64,000 bases of DNA from Paenibacillus oenotherae (lineage in GTDB: Bacteria > Bacillota > Bacilli > Paenibacillales > Paenibacillaceae). The stretch covers positions 1 to 64,000 of the forward strand of contig NZ_JAHZIJ010000016.1 of the NCBI RefSeq assembly GCF_019443105.1, written 5' to 3'. Under the pieces are notes generated by a model. That model did not search any database. It was not told the origin of the DNA and saw only the letters and a program-made list of their open reading frames with translations. Position numbers and translations under genes: made by a program. This document shows positions 38,430 to 47,552 of this stretch, piece by piece. The first letter of the stretch is position 1. The number at the start of each line of letters is the position of its first letter.

Positions 38430-39590
38430 ATGGAGATGGGTATCAGGCTTGACAGGAGCTGCTTTCCTAAGGAATTAGACTTGATGAATGCCATTCTGGG
38501 CATGGACAATGATTCGGCTGGCGGAGCTCGTGCCGGCAACCTGACGGACATTGACTGGAGTCGTTTTCTTGAGCTGGTGGGACATCATCGCGCATATCCG
38601 ATTGTATACTCCAATTGCAAGAAGCTGGATGAGCCGCTGCTCCCTGCCGAGGTTGTGCAGGCGCTGTACGGTGATTACAGCAGGAATACGTTCCGTATGC
38701 TGCATTTGACCGGGCAGCTGGAGAAGGCTGCCGCTCTGTTCGCAGCGCATCAAATCCCTTCGCTGGTGCTGAAGGGCCCTGTTCTGGCGGATGTTCTGTA
38801 TGGCGATCTTTCCATGCGCACCTCCAAGGATCTGGATATTCTCATTCCGGTCAGTGAGATCGAGAAGGTTCATGAGCTTATGCTGCAGCTCGGTTATGTA
38901 GCGGACAATGAGCATACACGCATCATCCATGATTGGAAGACCAAATATCATAATCTCTCTTATTATCATGCGGAGAACGGGATCGAAATCGAAATACACT
39001 GGCGGCTTAATCCTGAAGGAGGGGAACCTTCCTTCCAAGAATTGTGGGAACGAAAACAAATCAGTTCTCTCGCCAGCCAGCCTCTGTATACGCTGGGCCA
39101 GGAAGACTTGTTTATGTATCTTGCTTCGCATGGCGCGCGTCACGGCTGGTTTCGGCTGCGCTGGTTGACTGATATCGATAGATTGTTAGGCAAAGGACTT
39201 CAGTGGGAGCTGCTGCTGCCCATGCTGAGGCAATACGGGCTAGAGGCCATTGGAGGCCAGACCTTCATTCTCTTGCACAGCTTGCTTCGCACTCCGCTGA
39301 ATGAAGAGATGAGGGCGCTGGCTTCTGATCCCTTCTCTGTCCGGTTGGCCGGAGCGGCGCTTGCCTTTATTAATGGAACGGAAAGTCCGAATTCCAGTCT
39401 GCGCTACAGACAGTATCTGCTATCCTTGCAGACCAAGCGGGGCCAATGGAGCTCAATCCTCCGGCTGCTGCACCCGACTATTAATGATACACGGACATTA
39501 TCGCTGCCCAGACCTTTATATTTCTTATACTTCTTCTTGCGTCCGTTCCTCTGGTTCTGGCGGCAATTGAAGCATCAAGCTTCATCATAA
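38430..39590 (+). CDS. Nucleotidyltransferase family protein of the lasso cluster
   Basis: 386 residues of the uncharacterised nucleotidyltransferase family (NTP_transf_5). The Lys-Gly pair at 115-116 (LKGPVLADVLYGDLSMR) and the metal-binding DLDILI (134-139) replace the usual GS-x-DxD. Such proteins recur in Bacillales lasso clusters next to the kinase. Their reaction is not settled: tail nucleotidylation or an immunity role have been considered. The remainder is helical. Ribosome site AAGGGG. Confidence 0.82.
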   Translation: MEMGIRLDRSCFPKELDLMNAILGMDNDSAGGARAGNLTDIDWSRFLELVGHHRAYPIVYSNCKKLDEPLLPAEVVQALYGDYSRNTFRMLHLTGQLEKAAALFAAHQIPSLVLKGPVLADVLYGDLSMRTSKDLDILIPVSEIEKVHELMLQLGYVADNEHTRIIHDWKTKYHNLSYYHAENGIEIEIHWRLNPEGGEPSFQELWERKQISSLASQPLYTLGQEDLFMYLASHGARHGWFRLRWLTDIDRLLGKGLQWELLLPMLRQYGLEAIGGQTFILLHSLLRTPLNEEMRALASDPFSVRLAGAALAFINGTESPNSSLRYRQYLLSLQTKRGQWSSILRLLHPTINDTRTLSLPRPLYFLYFFLRPFLWFWRQLKHQASS

Positions 39591-39603
39591 GGTGGGATGG
39601 ATT

Positions 39604-41403
39604 ATGGAGCATATATGGTTCTACATCAAGAAGCTTCATACCTTCGCAGGAATGAAGCTGTATATCAATCTGCTCGGCATGATTGCCATCAGCTTCTTTG
39701 AAGGTTTCGGCATCTATTTGCTCGTACCGATGCTTAGCCTGATCGGCGTCATTGATCTGGCCATAGACAACATTCCATTTCTGTCCTGGCTGCCGAAGGT
39801 GCTGGGGGGCATCCCCGAGCGATTTCATCTGACCCTCGTTCTGGCGGCTTATATTGTGCTGATTATCGGTCAATCCCTGCTGGCCAGAAAGCAGAATATC
39901 ATGAACAGCGAGATTCAGCAGAGCTTTATCCGCTACCTCAGAGTAAGCACATACAAGTCGCTGCTGCAGGCCGATTGGCTGTTCTATCTGCAGAAGCGCA
40001 GATCGGATATCAGCCACATTATGACCTCGGAACTGGCGCGCGTCAGCCAAGGCTCCACCCTTGCGCTGCGTCTGGCGACTACCTTCGTGTTCACGATGAT
40101 TCAGGTTGCGTTCGCGCTGCTGGTCTCGGTTCAACTAACCGTGCTTGTTATGGCCAGCGGCCTGCTGCTGGCCGTGTTCTCGCGCAAATTTCTGAAAAAT
40201 GCCAAAAAAATCGGCGATCAAACGACGGAGTTATCCCAGCATTATTACGCAGGAATTACCGACCACTTCAATGGCATTAAAGATATTAAGAGCAACCGGA
40301 TGGAACAATCCCATCTGGACTGGTTCCGCAGTCTATGCCATAAGATGGAGCGGAACATTGTCAATTATACGAAGCTCCAGACGGCAACCCAGTTGATCTA
40401 CAGCGCATCATCGGCTGTGCTGATCGTATTATTCATTTATTTGGCCTTTGAGGTGCTGCAGGTAAGGCCGGAGCAGCTTATGCTGATCGTGGTTATCTTC
40501 GCCCGTTTATGGCCGAAATTTGTGCTGCTGCAGAACAATATGGAGCAGATAATATCAACGGTTCCCGGATTCAAGAGTCTGATTGAGCTGCAGCAGGAAT
40601 GCGATCATGCAAGCGAAATGAAGATAGGGGGGACGCATCTGCAGAGGCCTATTCCGGTCGAGCAGGGCATCCTCTGCAGCCATGTTCATTTTCGCTATGA
40701 CCGCAGCAGTGAAGAGTATGCGCTTCAAGATATCAATGTGTTCATACCCGCCAACCGGATGACCGCTATTGTGGGCAAATCCGGCGCTGGCAAAAGCACA
40801 CTCATCGATGTGCTGATTGGCCTGATTAAGCCGGAAGCCGGCGAGATCTTGATAGACGGCAGCCCTCTCGACAGTGAGCGGCTGCAAAGAATGAGAAGCT
40901 CGGTGAGCTATGTATCGCAGGATCCGTTCCTGTTCCATGCCACAATACGCGACAATTTGCTGATGGCGGAGCCGGATGCCTCGGAGGATGAGCTGTGGGA
41001 GGCGCTGAAATTCTCGGCTTCCGATGAGTTTGTCCGCAGACTTCCAGAAGGCATTGATACTATTGTTGGAGATCGGGGCGTCAGGCTGTCAGGCGGAGAG
41101 CGGCAGCGTATCGTGCTTGCACGGGCGATTCTGCGAAGACCGTACGTACTGGTCCTGGATGAAGCGACAAGCGCACTGGACAATGAGAACGAAGCCAAAA
41201 TTCGCGCGGCGCTGGAGAATCTCAAGGGTTACATGACGATTATCGTTATCGCGCATCGACTGTCGACCATCCGATTTGCCGATCAGGTCATTGTGCTGGA
41301 GAGGGGCCGGATCGTACAGCAGGGCGGATTCCAGCAGCTGTCCGGGGAGTCCAAGGGCTCCTTCAGCCAGATGCTGGCGTATGGCGCAGAGCCGATTGCA
41401 TAA
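39604..41403 (+). CDS. Lasso peptide ABC exporter (D protein)
   Basis: 599 residues, a half-transporter with fused domains: five to six membrane helices up to about 310, then the ATPase with Walker A GKSGAGKST (391-399), signature LSGGE (495-499) and Walker B VLVLDEATSALD (515-526). It exports the mature peptide and normally gives self-immunity. ATG 39604 follows AAGGTGGG; GTG 39592 is less likely. It ends the lasso gene set, and no clear terminator follows. Confidence 0.92.
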   Translation: MEHIWFYIKKLHTFAGMKLYINLLGMIAISFFEGFGIYLLVPMLSLIGVIDLAIDNIPFLSWLPKVLGGIPERFHLTLVLAAYIVLIIGQSLLARKQNIMNSEIQQSFIRYLRVSTYKSLLQADWLFYLQKRRSDISHIMTSELARVSQGSTLALRLATTFVFTMIQVAFALLVSVQLTVLVMASGLLLAVFSRKFLKNAKKIGDQTTELSQHYYAGITDHFNGIKDIKSNRMEQSHLDWFRSLCHKMERNIVNYTKLQTATQLIYSASSAVLIVLFIYLAFEVLQVRPEQLMLIVVIFARLWPKFVLLQNNMEQIISTVPGFKSLIELQQECDHASEMKIGGTHLQRPIPVEQGILCSHVHFRYDRSSEEYALQDINVFIPANRMTAIVGKSGAGKSTLIDVLIGLIKPEAGEILIDGSPLDSERLQRMRSSVSYVSQDPFLFHATIRDNLLMAEPDASEDELWEALKFSASDEFVRRLPEGIDTIVGDRGVRLSGGERQRIVLARAILRRPYVLVLDEATSALDNENEAKIRAALENLKGYMTIIVIAHRLSTIRFADQVIVLERGRIVQQGGFQQLSGESKGSFSQMLAYGAEPIA

Positions 41404-41610
41404 TGAACGGCTAAGGAGTCTTTAAATCGCCCGTGCAATAAAATGGTAGTTTGGCAGGCGCGGGAAGCGCTGTAGGCGGCAGTCTTCACTTAACACCCGT
41501 TAGCGGTTGCAAACATATAATGCTAATGTTCCGCAAGGAGGAGCTCTTCAAATTGATAGATTAGAGGAGGGCTTCGATTCCGGAATAGTCGATGCTAACG
41601 GAGGGAAAGC

Positions 41611-43239
41611 ATGAGCATATATGTGAATGTAATCGACTACGGTGCTGCTGGTAACGGGACGACGGATGATACAAATGCTGTGCAGTCAGCAATTGAGTAT
41701 TGCTATAGCAGGGGCGGAGGAACGGTATACTTTCCGTCAGGCAAGTATCTCATAGCGAAGATTAAGGGGACGGTAGCCATTCCGGCCAGTGATGACGGCT
41801 CGGTGATGGAGGGCTATGGTCTGCCGATGGAACCAGAGCCTGTCTATTCGCTTCCCTATTGTATTCGTATGCGTCCAAGGGTGAAGCTGGTCGGGGAGAG
41901 TGTTGGGTCGGTAACTCTCTTAAGCGATTACATTTATGGGCGGGCTGATCTGAATCAGAAAATTATGTTTACCTTCCTGGAAGAGGAGAACTTTTCTCTT
42001 GTGTATCATGGCATGGAGAATATAACGATCAATAAATCCTTTATTGCCTATGCGGCGCTGAACAATGTGTTCACCTTGTGCCAGTTCAACAGCGTGCATT
42101 TTCAACGCACTGCTATCGGGATCTATGCAAAGATTCTGGAGCGCTGCACCTTCGACGAGCTCGTGGCCTCGAACACCGGCTCTCTTCTTGTCGTAGGGGG
42201 ACAATGGCGGTCCAGGAATGATGCCATAAATGAGCAGGGCGGTTTTGCTGACAAGTGCTACATCAACAAGATCACGTTTACGTTCTACAACACGATGGGA
42301 AACAACGAGAAGAATATTGACACTTTCTTTGACACGTACTTCTTCAAGACGGAGAACAATACGACACGGTTATCGGCCCCAATTGGAACGGTAAGTGTAG
42401 CCAAGAATCTCAAATATAGAGGGATCTGCGGTACTGCAATCAACATTTTGCCGCGTTACTGGAGACCGTCAAACAACAATGATTTCAACAATATCTTCTT
42501 TGGTGTTTCACCGCGATACGTTATCTATGGCGGCCAGCTGAAGGTGAGCAATTTCAGCAACATTAACATTGAGAGCTGTGGATATCAGGATAGTGCGAAC
42601 CGGGTCAATCCAATCGGCGGCGGATGGGATGATCCGTATTTGGGCGCGAATGAGCGGATTCCGGCTTTTATTATGGGAGTCAGTGACAAGAGCAGCATAG
42701 ATGAAGTACAGGCCCAGAAGGTATACGCCAAGCAGGTTCTTCCCTCCAATCTGAACTATTATGGTTTAGATGCGCCCAGTTCGAACAATAATTTACTAGT
42801 AAAGCAGCCTGCTCAAAGATCACAAGGGCTGGAGCTGGTAGAAGCAAGAGTTACGGATGCGAATCTCTTGACGAACGTCAAGTCCAACTACAATTTCGTC
42901 GGAGAGACGATGACACGATCCATTAATCCTGTTAATGGCTTCTGTACAACTACGTTCCAATTGCCGACAGGCAACTCCTATTTAGTGAGAGTGACGGCGA
43001 AAGCCAACGGTACCACTGCCAACAGCTTGCTGCAGCTCTGCATCATCAATGTGTACCGGGGCGAGCAAGGCTTCAATATTCTGAATGTCGTCAAGCTGGG
43101 AGAGCCTTTCTACGCTGCAGGAGGGCCGATTACGCCAACGGATCTGACAGTATCGGATCCGGATATAAGCGGTAATGTTACGCTGATCGCAAAGAGCAAA
43201 TCAATGGTTTATTTTGAGATTTATGCTTCAACCATCTAA
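41611..43239 (+). CDS. Pectate-lyase-superfamily beta-helix protein without signal peptide
   Basis: 542 residues. The N-terminus VNVIDYGAAGNGTTDDTNAVQSAIEYCYSRGGGTVYFPSGKYLI is the Pectate_lyase_3 opening of right-handed beta-helix proteins (GH28/GH55-like, phage tailspikes). The last 130 residues are beta-rich. It is a paralogue of the next protein (shared ILERC-F, GGQWR-RND, GGFADKC, LPR-WRPSN, VKSNYNF/LKSNYNF) but starts directly at the first strand, without any signal. ATG 41611 has ACGGAGGG ahead. Probably an EPS-cleaving or EPS-binding protein; substrate unknown. Confidence 0.8.
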   Translation: MSIYVNVIDYGAAGNGTTDDTNAVQSAIEYCYSRGGGTVYFPSGKYLIAKIKGTVAIPASDDGSVMEGYGLPMEPEPVYSLPYCIRMRPRVKLVGESVGSVTLLSDYIYGRADLNQKIMFTFLEEENFSLVYHGMENITINKSFIAYAALNNVFTLCQFNSVHFQRTAIGIYAKILERCTFDELVASNTGSLLVVGGQWRSRNDAINEQGGFADKCYINKITFTFYNTMGNNEKNIDTFFDTYFFKTENNTTRLSAPIGTVSVAKNLKYRGICGTAINILPRYWRPSNNNDFNNIFFGVSPRYVIYGGQLKVSNFSNINIESCGYQDSANRVNPIGGGWDDPYLGANERIPAFIMGVSDKSSIDEVQAQKVYAKQVLPSNLNYYGLDAPSSNNNLLVKQPAQRSQGLELVEARVTDANLLTNVKSNYNFVGETMTRSINPVNGFCTTTFQLPTGNSYLVRVTAKANGTTANSLLQLCIINVYRGEQGFNILNVVKLGEPFYAAGGPITPTDLTVSDPDISGNVTLIAKSKSMVYFEIYASTI

Positions 43240-43276
43240 TCTGCCAAAGTGAAAATAGATCGGTACTGCGCAAGCT

Positions 43277-43310
43277 GGATAACCTGACAGTAAGCTCTGT
43301 CAGGTTATCC
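43277..43310. repeat. Perfect 14-bp inverted repeat between the two beta-helix genes
   Basis: GGATAACCTGACAG at 43277-43290 and its exact complement at 43297-43310 with loop TAAGCT. No T-run follows on either strand, so it may be a processing or stabilising hairpin or an operator. It lies 38 bases after the first stop and 43 before the second start. Confidence 0.75.
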
Positions 43311-43352
43311 CAATGTGTCGTGCAGCAGGGTCTACTGACAGGAGGGCTTGAA

Positions 43353-45161
43353 ATGGAAGACAAGGACAAGGACAAGAAGCTGCGCATGAACAGAAGAGAA
43401 TTGCTAGGGATTATGGGTTCATTGGGCGTTGGCCTGGCGGCTGGATCATCATTGCTCAGCGATACATTCGCATCAGCCGAGGCAAAGCTGGCGAAGGCGC
43501 TGCCGGCGGATGCCAAAAATATGGCTGCTGCTAAAGTGCAGGGCGACAATACGAATATCGTCAGTGTGACGGATATTGAATTCGGAGCAGTCGGGAATGG
43601 AAGAACGGATGATACAAGAGCGGTCCAGAAGGCGATCAATTATGTCAGCAACCGGGGAGGAGGAGTGGTATACTTCCCCCCCGGCACCTACAAGATTGCT
43701 TCAACAAGCAATGATGGCGGCAAAACGAACCGGCAAATGGAAATACCGGCTGGCGATAACGGCAAGGCGGATAATAGCGCTCCACTGCCGCTTGAGAAGA
43801 AGGTCAAGCTGCCATATTGTATTCAGATGATGCCCAACGTTGTTCTCGTTGGCGAGTCGGACATCTCTTCGAAATTGGTCGGCGACTATGTATACGGAGC
43901 TGCTGATTTGACGCAGAAGGTGATGTTCGCGCTGCTCGACAGCACGAATGAAACAGCCTATAATCACGGGATGGTCAACCTGTCGATATCGAACACATTC
44001 CTTGCCTATGCGGGGCTCGACAAGACGTTCGCACTTTGCCAGTTCAAGAATTTGAAGATCAGACATTGTGCAATCGGCATCTATGCCAAAATATTGGAGA
44101 GATGCATCTTCGAAAGTCTTAATATTGAATTTACAGGCGTGGGCATTCTGGTAGGCGGACAATGGCGAACGCGGAATGACATTCATTATGAAGAGGGCGG
44201 GTTCGCAGACAAATGCATCTTTAGAAGAATAACCTACAAATACAATAAGAAGCTGTCCGAGAGCGCAAAAATTGACAAGTTTTTTGATCAATATTTTTTC
44301 AAGGAAGCAAACAACACATCACGTCTGGTGAAGAAAAATCAAGGCGGCGTTGCGACTCTTATGAAATACCGGGGTATAGCAGGTGTGTGCATCGCCATTC
44401 TGCCCCGGCACTGGCGGCCGAGCAATTCCAATACGTTCGAAGATTTCTTCATTGCCAACACACCGCGTTACGGCTTCTATGGGGGCAATGTCAGCAGCAG
44501 TGTGTTCCAGACCTTCAACTTCGAGAACTGCGGCTTCGATGACGGCGTAGGAATCGGATCAGGCAAAGCTGTCGATACATATCTGGGCAAAGGCGTCAGA
44601 ATTCCGGCCTTTATTATCGGGCTTGATGCGTCAAGCATGCTTAACCATATCCACTTCCAGGCATGCTTTGCGGACAAGTCGGTTGATCCTGTGCCGCAGC
44701 GTATCGGTTTGGACGAAGGAGCGGGGAATGATTTTCTAAGCAGGCAGAGCATTAATAAGATGAATACGCTGGTCGTCGAAGGCACTCTCTCGGCGAATCT
44801 GAAGTCCAATTACAATTTCATGGGCGAGATGATCTCAGAGGTGGTATCACCAACGAACGGGGTCTGTACGTTATCGATAGGGCTGCCTGTCGGCAAGTCT
44901 TACTTGGTGAAAGTGATGGCCAAGGTTAATGGCACGGTTGACAACAGCTGTCTGAAAATCTGCATCATCAATATTTATGTCGGGGACAGCGGATACAAAA
45001 TTTTGAACGTCGTCGATGTCGGATCGCCGACCTACTCCTCGCAAGGGCCGATCTCTCCCAATGATCTCACGGTATCGGCGCCGGACTCCTCCGGCAATGT
45101 CAAAGTAAAGGTGAGCAGCACGAATAAAGTGAAGTTCGATATTACGGTGCAAGCGATGTAA
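43353..45161 (+). CDS. Tat-exported pectate-lyase-superfamily protein
   Basis: 602 residues. The N-terminus has a twin-arginine signal: NRRELLGIMGSLGVGLAAGSSLLSDTFASAEA, with RR at about residues 14-15 and an Ala-x-Ala end near residue 40. The beta-helix domain opens VTDIEFGAVGNGRTDDTRAVQKAINYVSNRGGGVVYFPPGTYKI. Tat export implies folding in the cytoplasm. ATG 43353 has ACAGGAGGG ahead. Being within an EPS region it may trim or modify the polymer outside the cell. Confidence 0.84.
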   Translation: MEDKDKDKKLRMNRRELLGIMGSLGVGLAAGSSLLSDTFASAEAKLAKALPADAKNMAAAKVQGDNTNIVSVTDIEFGAVGNGRTDDTRAVQKAINYVSNRGGGVVYFPPGTYKIASTSNDGGKTNRQMEIPAGDNGKADNSAPLPLEKKVKLPYCIQMMPNVVLVGESDISSKLVGDYVYGAADLTQKVMFALLDSTNETAYNHGMVNLSISNTFLAYAGLDKTFALCQFKNLKIRHCAIGIYAKILERCIFESLNIEFTGVGILVGGQWRTRNDIHYEEGGFADKCIFRRITYKYNKKLSESAKIDKFFDQYFFKEANNTSRLVKKNQGGVATLMKYRGIAGVCIAILPRHWRPSNSNTFEDFFIANTPRYGFYGGNVSSSVFQTFNFENCGFDDGVGIGSGKAVDTYLGKGVRIPAFIIGLDASSMLNHIHFQACFADKSVDPVPQRIGLDEGAGNDFLSRQSINKMNTLVVEGTLSANLKSNYNFMGEMISEVVSPTNGVCTLSIGLPVGKSYLVKVMAKVNGTVDNSCLKICIINIYVGDSGYKILNVVDVGSPTYSSQGPISPNDLTVSAPDSSGNVKVKVSSTNKVKFDITVQAM

Positions 45162-45186
45162 AGAGGAATGAACGTTCAGGAGGCAG

Positions 45187-45218
45187 CATATACTCCCTCA
45201 ATCTAGGGGGAGTATATG
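45187..45218. terminator. Hairpin between converging beta-helix and cysC genes
   Basis: A perfect 11-bp stem CATATACTCCC/GGGAGTATATG (45187-45197 with 45208-45218). It overlaps the cysC stop codon. Without clear T-runs, it is a probable but weak bidirectional terminator. Confidence 0.55.
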
Positions 45219-45832
45219 GCGTTCCCCTCCATGAAGTAATGGCGTGATTCCAATTGCTCCAGCAGCAGCGCAATGGATGCCTCAATCGTCAGATGCTCGG
45301 TATCGATGACAATATGGGGATGGGCCGGAACGTCATATTGTGCCGAAATGCCTGTGAAGTTCGGAATCTTGCCTTCCCTTGCCTTGCGATACAGCCCTTT
45401 GGGATCCCTTCTCTCACATTCCTCCAGTGAGCACTTGATATAAATTTCCAGAAAATCCTCCGGCTCGAACATCTCGCGCACCATCTCACGATCCTTCTCA
45501 TTCGGCGAGATAAAAGCAGCGATCACGAACAGGCCTGCATCGACAAACAGCTTCGATACCTCTCCGATCCGGCGGATATTCTCCTTGCGGTCCTCCGGGG
45601 AGAATCCGAGATCCTGATTCAGTCCATGACGGATGTTGTCCCCATCCAGCACATAGGAGGAGACTTTCCTTGCGAACAACGCCTTCTCCAAGGCAAAGGC
45701 AAGTGTGGATTTGCCTGAGCCGGACAGACCGGTCAGCCACAATGCACAGCTTCTATGCTGATTGCTGATGCAGCGATCCTTCCGATTAATATTAGAGTCA
45801 TGCCAGGTAATGTGATTGCTCTTAGGTTCCAA
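45203..45832 (-). CDS. cysC: Adenylylsulfate (APS) kinase
   Basis: 209 residues from a TTG at 45832 that follows GGAGG by ten bases; this gives the family N-terminus with [14 protein letters not shown]-loop GLSGSGKST (35-43), [20 protein letters not shown] and [12 protein letters not shown] are intact. It phosphorylates APS to PAPS, the sulfate donor. No other sulfate-assimilation gene is near, and it carries the same operator as the sulfotransferase operon (45876-45890). It is therefore probably the PAPS supplier of the sulfotransferase at 33234 rather than part of cysteine synthesis. ATP sulfurylase must come from elsewhere. Confidence 0.92.
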   Translation of the reverse strand: MEPKSNHITWHDSNINRKDRCISNQHRSCALWLTGLSGSGKSTLAFALEKALFARKVSSYVLDGDNIRHGLNQDLGFSPEDRKENIRRIGEVSKLFVDAGLFVIAAFISPNEKDREMVREMFEPEDFLEIYIKCSLEECERRDPKGLYRKAREGKIPNFTGISAQYDVPAHPHIVIDTEHLTIEASIALLLEQLESRHYFMEGNAIYSP

Positions 45833-45867
45833 TTGCTCATCGCCTCCATAGCGAATACTTTTTTTTA

Positions 45868-45910
45868 GTATCAATGCTACAATTTGTATCATTCATACTC
45901 TTAATGTAAC
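45868..45910. promoter_or_regulatory. Operator array between cysC and the LCP gene
   Basis: GCTACAATTTGTATC (45876-45890) is one mismatch from the GATAC-N5-GTATC consensus and 14 of 15 bases like the perfect site at 11448 when read on the minus strand. Half-sites GTATC at 45868, CATAC at 45894 and GTAAC at 45906 flank it at 8-12 base steps. The array lies in the divergent gap, so it can control cysC, the LCP gene, or both. I could not fix the -35/-10 boxes. Confidence 0.6.
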
Positions 45911-45981
45911 CCATTTTACCTATTAATGCAATACCTGCAGCACCATAGCAAAAGACTTTTGTAGGATAGGGGATAGTAGAA

Positions 45982-46920
45982 ATGAAGCGGAAATGGAAGA
46001 AGATTATGGTCTGGTCAGGCTGTATTGCTCTATGCATGCTATTAGTCGCAGGAGGCTATGTCTGGCATCTGTACAGCTCGGTCGAGAAGGTTGCTGCGCA
46101 AATCTACGAGGAAGCGGCCAAGCCGATCTATGTGAGCAAGGACCCTGGGGTCAAGCAGAGGATCGTGCCTGTCCAGTTCAAGAACCGGGAACCGTTCAAT
46201 GTGCTTATATTGGGTGTGGACGAGCGCAAGAACGACCGGGGGCGGTCTGATACGATGATCGTGCTGTCCGTCAATCCTGCCAAAAATTCCATGGTGATGT
46301 TCAACATTCCCCGGGATACGCGAACCATAATTGCAGGGCGTGCAGCGGAGGATAAAATCAATCACGCATACGCATTCGGCGGAATTGAGATGTCCATTCA
46401 TACGGTGGAGCAATTCCTCGATTACCCTATCGATCATTATATGAAGGTAAATATGGAGGGCTTCGCCAGATTGATCGATCTGATCGGCGGCGTAGAGGTC
46501 GATAATCCGCTGTCCTTCACCATCAACGGCCATCAGTTCAAGAGAGGCGGTCTGTCGCTGAATGGTTCCGATGCACTACTGTACTCGCGGATGCGCTACG
46601 ATGATCCTAAAGGAGACATGGGCCGCAATGACAGACAGCGCGAGATTCTTCAACAAATAATGCGGAGCTCTATGAGCTTGTCCAATATAACCCGTGTGCA
46701 GGATTTGCTGAAGGAAGTGGGCGACAGTATTAAGACCAGCATCTCATTCGATGATATGAAGACGTTCATAGCCGAATACAGGCCGGCTGTGAATAGAGTC
46801 GAAACGGTCGAAATCCAGGGCAAAGGCCAGACCATCAACGGAATATGGTATTACATCGTTGGGGAGAAGGAGCGCGGCAGAATACACCGCCTGCTTAAGA
46901 ATCATCTGGAAGCCAATTAA
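45982..46920 (+). CDS. LytR-CpsA-Psr family glycopolymer ligase
   Basis: 312 residues. One N-terminal membrane anchor (about 9-30), then the LCP domain: VLILGVDERKNDRGRSDTMIVLSVNP, FNIPRDTRT, INHAYAFGG, VDHYMKVNMEGF-type strand and YSRMRYDDPKGDMGRNDRQREIL. The catalytic Asp and Arg residues are present. LCP enzymes move undecaprenyl-linked polymers to peptidoglycan, so this one probably anchors the EPS. ATG follows AGGGGAT. Confidence 0.92.
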   Translation: MKRKWKKIMVWSGCIALCMLLVAGGYVWHLYSSVEKVAAQIYEEAAKPIYVSKDPGVKQRIVPVQFKNREPFNVLILGVDERKNDRGRSDTMIVLSVNPAKNSMVMFNIPRDTRTIIAGRAAEDKINHAYAFGGIEMSIHTVEQFLDYPIDHYMKVNMEGFARLIDLIGGVEVDNPLSFTINGHQFKRGGLSLNGSDALLYSRMRYDDPKGDMGRNDRQREILQQIMRSSMSLSNITRVQDLLKEVGDSIKTSISFDDMKTFIAEYRPAVNRVETVEIQGKGQTINGIWYYIVGEKERGRIHRLLKNHLEAN

Positions 46921-47004
46921 CGCGGCCTGCTCTGGCAATGTCATAAACGGGAGCCTTGTCTCATAAAGTGAAGTAGCTTCATAATGAGGAGGTCCCGGTA
47001 AGGT

Positions 47005-47520
47005 ATGCTGAGGAAGCAGCGGCGGATAGGCCCGTTTAGGTTGAAGCTGTTTATCGCTCTATTAATTGTTGCAATAGGCTGGATGACCTGGCATAACATA
47101 ACCTCGATGTTCTCAGAGGGCGAGGATCCTGATGCGCTCAAGCTTGTGAAGTCGTTCTATACGTTCGAGCAGGCAGGAGATTTCGGAAGCTCGTGGGAGC
47201 TTTTTCATCCGCTTATGACAGCCTATTTCGACAAATCCACCTATATTCAGCGGCGCGCTCATATTATGATGCAGGATTTTGGCGTGAAGACGTTCGAGTT
47301 CTATGCGAGCGAGCCCAGGCTTGTGACCAACTGGCGGATGAGCAAGGAATCGGAGCCTTTCGCGGAGGCATACGAGATCAGAGTGACTCAAATCTACCGG
47401 AGTCCCTTCGGCAACTTCGAGCTGGTTCAGCCTTGTTATGCGGTGGCGGTGTCGGGAGAATGGAAAATGCTATGGTCGTATGAGGGAAATGAGGAAAATG
47501 ATGAGAAAAATGAGAAATAA
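47005..47520 (+). CDS. Membrane-anchored protein of unknown function
   Basis: 171 residues. One N-terminal membrane helix (LKLFIALLIVAIGWMTW, about 13-29) and an extracellular domain of about 120 residues whose pattern (helical SFYTFEQAGDFGSSWELFHPLM, then strands TFEFYASEPRL and AYEIRVTQIYRSPFGNFELVQPCYAVAVSGEWKMLW) resembles NTF2-like folds. It ends in an acidic, Asn-rich tail. It follows the LCP gene by 84 bases and may be its partner. Family not recognised. Confidence 0.75.
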   Translation: MLRKQRRIGPFRLKLFIALLIVAIGWMTWHNITSMFSEGEDPDALKLVKSFYTFEQAGDFGSSWELFHPLMTAYFDKSTYIQRRAHIMMQDFGVKTFEFYASEPRLVTNWRMSKESEPFAEAYEIRVTQIYRSPFGNFELVQPCYAVAVSGEWKMLWSYEGNEENDEKNEK

Positions 47521-47523
47521 CGC

Positions 47524-47552
47524 TTGACACGATACGTAATGTATCATAAATT
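47524..47552 (+). promoter_or_regulatory. Promoter with perfect operator in the spacer
   Basis: TTGACA (47524-47529), 17 bases, TAAATT (47547-47552). GATACGTAATGTATC (47531-47545), a perfect GATAC-N5-GTATC site, fills the spacer, so bound repressor and sigma factor would exclude each other. It is the clearest regulated promoter of the window. Confidence 0.75.

Noticed and set aside
41404-41610. TATAAT at 41516-41521 as a promoter for the beta-helix genes
   Set aside because: No acceptable -35 at 16-18 bases and no operator; the genes may be read from upstream. Not listed as a feature.
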